Source of the DNA: an uncultured Aquimarina sp.
Lineage (GTDB): Bacteria > Bacteroidota > Bacteroidia > Flavobacteriales > Flavobacteriaceae
Assembly (NCBI GenBank): GCA_947498595.1
Contig: CANMKX010000009.1
Span: forward strand, 116,749-180,748
Length of the DNA stretch: 64,000 bases
Reading direction: 5' to 3'
A program made the position numbers and the translations under genes. The notes beneath the pieces were generated by a model. That model did not search any database, was not told the DNA's origin, and worked only from the letters and a program-made list of their open reading frames with translations. Positions 57,609-64,000 of this stretch are shown one piece after another. Each line of letters opens with the position of its first letter. Positions within the stretch are counted from its first letter, which is position 1.

Positions 57609-59057
57609 CTACTTCTTTGAATCTTTAAGCTTTAGTTTCAATCTATTGATAATATGTTTTATTTTGGTATTGTGATTGTATTGGTTCTCTACATTCAATG
57701 CTAATGCTTTTTTGTAATTCATCAATGCACTTTCTAAATTCCCTGATAAAAAATAAGCTTCTCCTAAGCTATCATAAACATTCCAAGAATTTGGATACTT
57801 TTCGATATTAAATTTAAATATTTGTATAGAGCTATTATAGTCTTTGGTTGTTAGATAGTGATATCCTATTTTATTTAATACATCTTGTATATCAAATTTT
57901 ATATTTTGTTTTTTTATTTTCTTAAACTCTTTAATAAACTGAGTCATATCATTTTCTTGAACACTATTTTTCAATACCTTATAAGTATTAGATAATCCTG
58001 AATCGAAGCTTTTTGTGATTTCATTAATTATATAATTATGATTCCCATTTTGCCTCTCATAAAGGTTATTCGTTTTGATAACAAGTACGGTATTCATTTC
58101 TGGTAACACCGTAATATTTTGACCATAAGCTCCCTGTGCAGAATATGCTCCTTTGAGTTGGCGATTGTTTGTGTCTTCCAAAAGCCACCACATATATCCA
58201 TAACTATCTGTTCTTCCTGATTTTTTTAAAAAAGGTGCTATTTTATCTAATTCATCAAAAGTAGATTTTGGTGTAACCATTTCATTAATCCATTTTTCAT
58301 CAATTATTTGTTTATTCTCCCACTTCCCTTTATTGAGCATTAATAATCCTAATCTAGCCATATCTCTTGTTGAAAACCACATATGATATGCCAAAATATC
58401 TGTAAGAGTATGATTACCGTCTTTTTGTTGAAGTGATCTATCCCAATCTTGCATTTTTAACGGAATCGCAAATTGCGTTTCAATTTCATCATAGATATTT
58501 CTATTTGTTATTTTTTCAAAAATATGTCCCGCCATATTGAAATCCCAATTGTTATAAACCCAAAGCTCTCCAGGTTTTACACTTCCTCTTTCAGGAGCCA
58601 GATGTTGCATATCTCCACCATTTGCTGCTGGTAAAAAAATCCCTGATCGTGAAGAAATTATATCCTTTATCGTTGCTCTTTTTTCTTGTTCAAGTAATAA
58701 TTTGTTTTCGTCTATTTTAATATCTGCTAATGTCATAGTAAGATCAATAGTTCCATTGACAACATGCTTTCCATAAAGCATTGCCAAAATACTTTTTCGA
58801 CATGATGCTATGTAACTATTTTCGATTACATTACCATATTCAAAAATAACTTCTCCATCATGAATAATCATCATTCCTGTTGTAGAGGTACTATCAATTA
58901 CATAGTTCTTTAAAAGATCTAATCTGCTCTGATCCCATCCAGAAAAAACAGGTTGTGCGTTATGTTTCCATTCTTTGTCAGGAAAATTTTGAGCAATACC
59001 ATTTTTAGGTATACTCATGAATAAAATAATTATAAGGAATAGCTGTATCTTTTTCAT
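57609..59057 (-). CDS. Secreted serine hydrolase (beta-lactamase/class C fold) with TPR tail
   Basis: A 482-residue exported protein (signal peptide ending NGIAQ). The catalytic domain (about 40-350) has the SxxK motif SCRK (S85-K88) and a YxN motif YNN (168-170). It is the fold of class C beta-lactamases, D-alanyl-D-alanine peptidases and esterases. GGDMQHLAPERGSVKPGELW and SYGYMWWLLED support the family. A C-terminal TPR part (about 385-470; SGNLESALMNYKKALALN) is added. Action on beta-lactams is not implied. The gene is alone. Confidence 0.9.
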   Translation of the reverse strand: MKKIQLFLIIILFMSIPKNGIAQNFPDKEWKHNAQPVFSGWDQSRLDLLKNYVIDSTSTTGMMIIHDGEVIFEYGNVIENSYIASCRKSILAMLYGKHVVNGTIDLTMTLADIKIDENKLLLEQEKRATIKDIISSRSGIFLPAANGGDMQHLAPERGSVKPGELWVYNNWDFNMAGHIFEKITNRNIYDEIETQFAIPLKMQDWDRSLQQKDGNHTLTDILAYHMWFSTRDMARLGLLMLNKGKWENKQIIDEKWINEMVTPKSTFDELDKIAPFLKKSGRTDSYGYMWWLLEDTNNRQLKGAYSAQGAYGQNITVLPEMNTVLVIKTNNLYERQNGNHNYIINEITKSFDSGLSNTYKVLKNSVQENDMTQFIKEFKKIKKQNIKFDIQDVLNKIGYHYLTTKDYNSSIQIFKFNIEKYPNSWNVYDSLGEAYFLSGNLESALMNYKKALALNVENQYNHNTKIKHIINRLKLKLKDSKK

Positions 59058-59373
59058 TTGATTAATTTAAGAGTTGTTTTATTCGTTTTTTATATTGGCG
59101 ATTTTTATTACAAAAGTATAAGAGATCAAGAAATTAGAACAAAGATTTTTATCTGTTTTCAGGAATCACCACTCTTAATTCAGGGAAACAAGACATAAAA
59201 AAACATTTTTAAATCACTTATTTAAAATCATTTAAATGAGAAATTATTAAACCTTCTCTCTTATTTTATAATATCGCCTTATCAAGCTTCTATAAGTTTT
59301 ATTCTAAATAATAGAAGTCTATATTTTCAAATTTTATTGTAAGTTGCTTCACTTAATATTAGTTTTATTTTTA

Positions 59374-61104
59374 ATGAGAATGTTTCGTATAGTCATTATA
59401 CTTATAATCATCTTAAAGTACCAATTTATTACTTCGCAAAGTACTTTTGTAAAAGAGGTGGATTCTCTTAAAAAAAGTAGTTACGAAAAACTCTCTGAAT
59501 CTTTTTTAAAACATAAAGAAGATATTTCTTTAGCAAATTCTTACGCGCAAGCTTTTATATTGAAAGCAAAACAAGAGCATAATATCCTGAAAAAATCAGA
59601 TGGTTATTATATGCTATCTACTATTAGTAAAGCTAAAAATGCTATCTTATATTGTGATTCTATTATAGCTCTCTTTAAAGATAAGAGTGATTATAATTAC
59701 CCTGCAAAAGCACATATTCTTAAAGCTCAATTTTTAGGTTCGAAAAGTATGTATAGAAAATCTATGGATGAGCTAGCCAAAGCTAATAAACTTGCTAATA
59801 TCAACAATAATATAGAGCAGCAATATCAGATTAAATATTTTATTGCTTTATTAAATAATAATTTAGGGACCTATAAAAAAAGTCTTAAACTATTAAAAGA
59901 CTTAGTTACTTACTATGAGTATAAATATTCTCAAAATGCTGTTACCAATTATGAAAGTTCTTTCACTAGAGATCAAACATATGAGAGTGGACTTATTACT
60001 GCATTATATGCTTATGGAAATCAGCTAAATATCTTAAAGAATTTTGAAGAAGCTGAAAGAATAAATGCCAGAGCCATTGATTTAAGTTTAAAATCAAAAG
60101 ATAGTTTACATTACGAGCGATTGTTATTTTCTACAGGAGTTGTTTTGTATCATAAAAAAGAATATCAATCAAGCATTGATAGTATTTTAAAATCAAGAAA
60201 ATTAAATGCTGCTAAGTATTCAAGAGTTAATCCTACTATAACTAGTGATTTTTATCTAGGTAAACTTTATTTTAAACAAAAAAAAGAAGTTGAGGCTATC
60301 AAGTTATTAAAAAGAGTAGATTCTTTTGCTTTTGCTCAAAATCGCTTTTTCTCTGGAATACAAGATATTTATGAAATACTAATACCTTATTATAAAAAAC
60401 AAAAAAATACCGAAAAACAACTTTTTTATATAAATAGGTTACTTAAAGTAGATAGTGTTTTAGACAAAAACGTAAAATACCTATCTAGAGAAATAAACAA
60501 TGCTTATACTATTCCTAATCTAATTCTAGAAAAACAAAAAATTATACAATCCCTTAAAAAAGATAAAATTACCATAATGGTACTGGTAGGTTTTTTATCT
60601 ATTTCATTAATCGTTTTACTAATTCGATATAAACAGAAGCAAAAACTTTATAGGAATCGTTTTAAAGCATTGTTCTCTAATAATCTTAAAAAGAAAACTA
60701 CCAATATATTAATTAAAAAAGAGTCTAAAGATTTAGAAATTTCTGAAACAATTGTAACAAACATACTAACTCAATTACAAGAATTTGAAGATAAAAATGG
60801 TTTTTTAGAAACTAATATATCTGTTGCTAGTTTGTCTAAAAAATTTAAAACCAACTCTAAATATTTTTCTAAAATAGTTAATAAACATAAACACAAAAGT
60901 TTTAGCAATTATATCAATGAGTTACGCATCAATTATGTTACTGAGGAATTGAAGGAAAATCCAAAATTTAGAAAATTTACGATAAAAGCAATTGCAAGCG
61001 AAGCTGGTTTTAATAGTAGTGAAGCTTTTTCTAAATCTTTTTTTAAAATCATAGGAATGTACCCTTCTTCTTTTATTAAACAACTTGAGAAACAGCATTC
61101 ATAG
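59374..61104 (+). CDS. TPR-membrane-AraC regulator
   Basis: A 576-residue protein from the ATG at 59374; a TTG 30 bp upstream in the frame was not used. An N-terminal hydrophobic segment (about 6-22) probably exports the following TPR-rich region (about 30-380). A transmembrane helix (about 400-420, KITIMVLVGFLSISLIVLLI) leads to a cytoplasmic AraC DNA-binding domain (about 470-576; NISVASLSKKFKTNSKYFSKIVNKHK, broken; IAGEAGF-like IASEAGFNSSEAFSKSFFKIIGMYPSSFI). Such one-protein sensors are common in Bacteroidota. The target is unknown. Confidence 0.88.
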   Translation: MRMFRIVIILIIILKYQFITSQSTFVKEVDSLKKSSYEKLSESFLKHKEDISLANSYAQAFILKAKQEHNILKKSDGYYMLSTISKAKNAILYCDSIIALFKDKSDYNYPAKAHILKAQFLGSKSMYRKSMDELAKANKLANINNNIEQQYQIKYFIALLNNNLGTYKKSLKLLKDLVTYYEYKYSQNAVTNYESSFTRDQTYESGLITALYAYGNQLNILKNFEEAERINARAIDLSLKSKDSLHYERLLFSTGVVLYHKKEYQSSIDSILKSRKLNAAKYSRVNPTITSDFYLGKLYFKQKKEVEAIKLLKRVDSFAFAQNRFFSGIQDIYEILIPYYKKQKNTEKQLFYINRLLKVDSVLDKNVKYLSREINNAYTIPNLILEKQKIIQSLKKDKITIMVLVGFLSISLIVLLIRYKQKQKLYRNRFKALFSNNLKKKTTNILIKKESKDLEISETIVTNILTQLQEFEDKNGFLETNISVASLSKKFKTNSKYFSKIVNKHKHKSFSNYINELRINYVTEELKENPKFRKFTIKAIASEAGFNSSEAFSKSFFKIIGMYPSSFIKQLEKQHS

Positions 61105-61226
61105 CACTTTGAAGTTGGTGTTTCTTGCAAAATTCTTAAACATAAAACTTTAAGTTATATCTATATTCATTTAGCCCCTAAAAAGATCAGAGTGCTATTT
61201 TAAATTTAAAAAATTTCTCTTGCTTT

Positions 61227-61709
61227 ATAGAGGCAAAACAGGAGCAACGAATTTTTATGTTTTTAGATTTAAATGATATCCTTACAAAATACAATGCTCA
61301 AATCTATCAATATGTCTAAGATGAAGCAGTTTTAACGTGGGAATACCAGAAAGGAATCGCTAATTATATATCATTACATTTTTCGTTTCAACAAAAACTA
61401 TCTACCAAATCTAATTTCTATATAAGTAAATTCGGCAGTATTCCTAAATTTAAAGCTGGTTTACATGGTGGTAAATTAATTATTGCAGAAGTTGGAACTA
61501 TAAAAAAGGAATTAGCTTATCATGGCGATGTTATTAATACTGCTGCTCGAATACAATCTTTATGTAACGATTACGATCAATCTTTAATCGTATCTGAAAC
61601 GATACTATATGATTTAAATTTTGATTATTCTATCAACTTAACAGAATTAGGTAGAATATTTTTAAAGGGTAAAAAACAAGCGCTTACTCTTTTTGGGGTT
61701 TCTCTATAG
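61227..61709 (+). pseudogene. Adenylate/guanylate cyclase remnant
   Basis: A frame that reads as a class III nucleotide cyclase with one in-frame stop and a missing piece. After QRIFMFLDL comes directly NDILTKYNAQIYQYV, a TAA at about 61317, then DEAVLTWEYQKG. Later segments KFKAGLHGGKLIIAEVG, AYHGDVINTAARIQSLCN and GRIFLKGKKQALTLFGV are typical of the cyclase core and C-terminus. The N-terminal part and the region between the two metal aspartates appear deleted (about 30 residues at the FLDL junction). It is non-functional as read. Confidence 0.75.
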
Positions 61710-61755
61710 TCTTTTAATTGTATTTTTTCTTTATATAACAACTGTTTTGCAGAAT

Positions 61756-62682
61756 CTAACCAGAAACCCTAAATTCAGTTGGTGATAAATTGGTGTGTTT
61801 TTTAAAAACTTTACTAAAGTATTGTGGACTACTATAGCCAAAAGAATACGCAATTTCGCTTATACTTTTGTTAGATGATAATAACAAGTTTTTAGATTCT
61901 TCAATCAGTTTTAGATGAATGTGTTCTTGGGTGTTCTTACCAGTTTCCTTTTTTAATAAATCGCTGAGATAGTTTGGTGACAAGTTTAAATTTTTCGCAC
62001 ATTCTTTTACCGATGGCAATCCGTTTAATTCAATTTTAGAGGAATTGAAATAATCATTCAGCAAATTTTCTAACCGTATCAAAGTATCTTGATTGAATTT
62101 GGTTCTGGTAATAAATTGCCTATCATAAAAACGTAATAAATAATTGAGTAACAGCTCAATACTAGACACAATTAACTGATTGGTATGCTTATCGATGTTT
62201 TGGTTTAGTTCGTAATCAATCTTTTCTACTATTTCAGTGATGATGGCTTTTTCTTTATCTGATAAATGTAAAGCTTCATTAGACTCGTAGGTAAAATAGG
62301 TGTAGTTTTTCATCTGATTTCCCAGCGTTGTTCCTAAAATTAAATCGGGATGAAAAAACAAACCCCAACCTGTTAAGGGTTCGTCATTATCTGTATTAGG
62401 TTCTACTTCACACATCTGATTTGCAGCGATGCAAACCACGGTTCCTTCTTCAAAATCATAAATCTGTTTGCCATAATTTAAATGCGTACAAGTATTCCCT
62501 TTTAAGTATACCGAATAATATTCGGAAACAATTTTTATTTTTTCTTTAGTTGTTTCTATATTTTTATTTCCAAAATCTATAAAAGTAACTAAAGGATGAC
62601 GTGGTTTTTCACCTTTCATAAAAGTCGTTAATTCGGTAATGGTTTTTATTCGATATATATCTTCCATATTTTTAACTGTCAT
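61756..62682 (-). CDS. AraC-family regulator B
   Basis: A 308-residue regulator paralogous to the one at 56319-57230. The N-terminal sensing half has QIYDFEEGTVVCIAANQMCEV and GWGLFFHPDLILGTTL. The C-terminal AraC domain has ECAKNLNLSPNYLSDLLKKETG and IAYSFGYSSPQYFSKVFKKHTNLSPTEFR, split here. Its DNA looks somewhat less AT-rich than its neighbours, and it lies between a cyclase pseudogene and an IS-truncated gene, so it may have been acquired. It is intact. Confidence 0.9.
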   Translation of the reverse strand: MTVKNMEDIYRIKTITELTTFMKGEKPRHPLVTFIDFGNKNIETTKEKIKIVSEYYSVYLKGNTCTHLNYGKQIYDFEEGTVVCIAANQMCEVEPNTDNDEPLTGWGLFFHPDLILGTTLGNQMKNYTYFTYESNEALHLSDKEKAIITEIVEKIDYELNQNIDKHTNQLIVSSIELLLNYLLRFYDRQFITRTKFNQDTLIRLENLLNDYFNSSKIELNGLPSVKECAKNLNLSPNYLSDLLKKETGKNTQEHIHLKLIEESKNLLLSSNKSISEIAYSFGYSSPQYFSKVFKKHTNLSPTEFRVSG

Positions 62683-62706
62683 ATTATTTTATATTTTTTT
62701 CTAAAA

Positions 62707-63012
62707 TCAATTATCAAACAATTCGACAACATGAATTTTATCATCCAAATTAGTGGCGACTTCATAAGAGCCATACATTAAAATACGATTATTTACTATT
62801 ATCGTTTTAGGTGAAATTAACGGGCGATCATTAAAGGTAGGTATTTCTGTTTCAAATTCCCAAGTAACTCCATCAGTAGTAGAGTGCAATTCATAAAAGA
62901 AATCATATACAGTATATGGAATTCCATTAAGAATTACTTCGTTTGGATTACGTTGCAATTGCGAATAAACAAAAATTTTATCTCCGTAAATAAAGGGTCT
63001 CAAATATCGCAA
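62707..63012 (-). pseudogene. C-terminal fragment of an Asp-box (BNR/sialidase-like) protein
   Basis: A 101-codon fragment starting at a TTG in a frame that stays open upstream. YELHSTTDGVTWEFETEIPTFN contains an Asp-box-like STTDGVTW turn, typical of beta-propeller proteins such as sialidases and photosystem assembly factors. NDRPLISPKTIIVNNRILMYG fits another blade. The 5' part is missing where the transposase-like region begins near 63010-63060, so it was probably cut by an insertion. It is not expected to be functional. Confidence 0.65.
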
Positions 63013-64000
63013 TCTTGTGCCTCTGGCTCTGCAATGTCGTTTAGTTAAGGATTTTATAGTTGTTAAAATGTAATAATATAGTATCTTAGATGTATAAGAA
63101 ATAACATAGACTATGATGAAAAGACATCAAAGAATCATTCAAACTTCTTCAAAGTTTGAAAAAAAAATGACTTCTAAAGCTTTCATAGACAGACATAAAG
63201 TAAAACCAACAGACTTTATAAGAACTCGCAAATTGAGCTTTGAAAAAGTATTTTTGATATTGATCAACTTTTTAACAAAATCCTTCAATGCGAATTAGAT
63301 ACTTTTTTTAAAGTAATGTTAAACAAAGAGATTCCAGTAAAAGAAGTTACCAAAGGAGCTTTTAGTTTAGCTAGAGAAAAACTTAGATATGAGGCTTTTA
63401 TAGAGCTAAACAAAGAACAATTAACTTATTTCTATAAAAATTCCCTCTACAAGAAATGGAAAGGCTTCAGACTTCTAGCAGTAGATGGATGTATTAAATA
63501 ATCTAACTCTTGATGTCAAATTATCTACTTATGATGATAATGAACATACTTTATCATTAGGACACACAAGGGTATTCAAAAAAGGAGATTTAGCGTTATA
63601 TGATAGAAATTATGGTTGATTTTTGTGCTAGATTAAAAGTTGGGAGTTGGAAAGTAGCCAAAGAATTATCCAATAGCCCTGCTAAAGAAGTCATAAGAGA
63701 AATACACCTCAGTAAAGCAAGTACAAAAGAATATAAATAGTTAGGTATAAGTAGTATATCAATAAAACTTCGTTTTATTGATATAGAATTCAACACAGGA
63801 GAAAAAGAAATCTTGATTACAAGTTTGATTGACAAAAAAATCCTTTAGCTATTAATCAAGATTTTTACGCCAAAATAGGATCAAGAACAATTGTTGTGTT
63901 TATGCAAAAATTGTTCTTGATCCTACAAAAGTAGCTCCAATTACTAAACAGTTACTAAAAATCTCTAAATCACTCAGAGATAAGGTAGAGGAGATTACCC
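63010..64000 (+). mobile_element. Remnant of an IS4-type insertion sequence
   Basis: The element covers the transposase remnant and its upstream DNA. Its left boundary must lie between about 63010, where the Asp-box fragment ends, and 63110. The right boundary is outside the window. Autonomous movement is impossible with this transposase. Target-site duplication could not be checked. Confidence 0.5.
63113..64000 (+). pseudogene. Degenerate IS4-type transposase, running off the window
   Basis: Broken transposase frames of an IS4-type element. The N-terminal DFIRTRKLSFEKVFLILINFLTKS is followed by a frameshift, then IPVKEVTKGAFSLAREKLRYEAFIEL and LYKKWKGFRLLAVDGC with the first catalytic aspartate, then a stop near 63500. 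Later pieces in shifted frames are RVFKKGDLALYDRNYG (second-aspartate region) and VIREIHLSKASTKEY. At least three frame changes or stops and probably an internal deletion are present. The right end lies beyond the window; no terminal inverted repeat was identified. Confidence 0.75.

Overview
The window is about 30% GC, very AT-rich between genes, and reads as a chromosome segment from a marine-type member of the Flavobacteriaceae (Bacteroidota; Aquimarina, Kordia and Tenacibaculum are the kind of genus I would expect). The evidence is TAnnTTTG-type -7 boxes, Bacteroidota lipoproteins, type IX secretion (T9SS) C-terminal sorting domains on large exported proteins, thrombospondin-type-3 calcium-binding repeats, a DUF2911 protein and short 'LxGIxxLSKxEQxxIxG' leader peptides. 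No rRNA, tRNA, CRISPR array or replication origin was seen.

Layout. 0-4.9 kb: housekeeping genes (MscS/YbdG-like channel, DUF3817 protein, RecQ, TruA-like pseudouridine synthase). 4.9-6.0 kb: a 1.2-kb gap with three strong hairpins. 6.0-9.5 kb: a compact late-cobalamin operon (cobyric acid synthase, threonine-phosphate decarboxylase-like enzyme, CbiB). 9.5-16.5 kb: a TonB-C-domain protein, a membrane-anchored lipoxygenase-like protein with altered iron ligands, a large secreted endonuclease I, and a nitroreductase. 16.6-21.8 kb: five short cysteine-rich leader peptides (three, then two) flanking the pta-ackA operon. 21.8-31.0 kb: a DUF2911/TPR protein and three tandem ~700-residue TSP3-repeat T9SS proteins. 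31-40.5 kb: TlpA-like lipoprotein, pheT, DUF2007 protein, ABC-F ATPase, a CxxC-less thioredoxin-fold lipoprotein, transaldolase-like aldolase and an SDR. 40.7-47.0 kb: an RND efflux operon (adaptor, pump, TolC-like channel) followed by two more leader peptides, one of them only 59 aa. 47.6-53.4 kb: a stress operon (double DUF1330 lipoprotein, SOD, Dps, Rid-like protein, small protein, MFS transporter broken by one stop codon, metallo-hydrolase) with its own AraC regulator. 53.7-61.1 kb: SDR, alpha/beta hydrolase, Crp-like and AraC regulators, a serine hydrolase, and a TPR/AraC regulator. 61.1-64 kb: a decayed zone with an adenylate cyclase remnant, another AraC regulator, a truncated Asp-box protein and a broken IS4-type transposase running off the window.

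Most interesting points. (1) At least seven related disulfide-rich leader peptides at three loci; two of them share a 30-residue core that is identical in protein but carries nine silent differences, which points to strong selection on a mature peptide. (2) A shared 44-bp element containing ACCATAA-like repeats lies before both the RND operon and the SOD/Dps operon, with a partial copy before the nearby araC gene; this suggests one AraC regulon joining efflux and stress defence. (3) A lipoxygenase homologue lacks the usual C-terminal iron-binding isoleucine. All functional statements come from reading the sequence by eye; no search was run.
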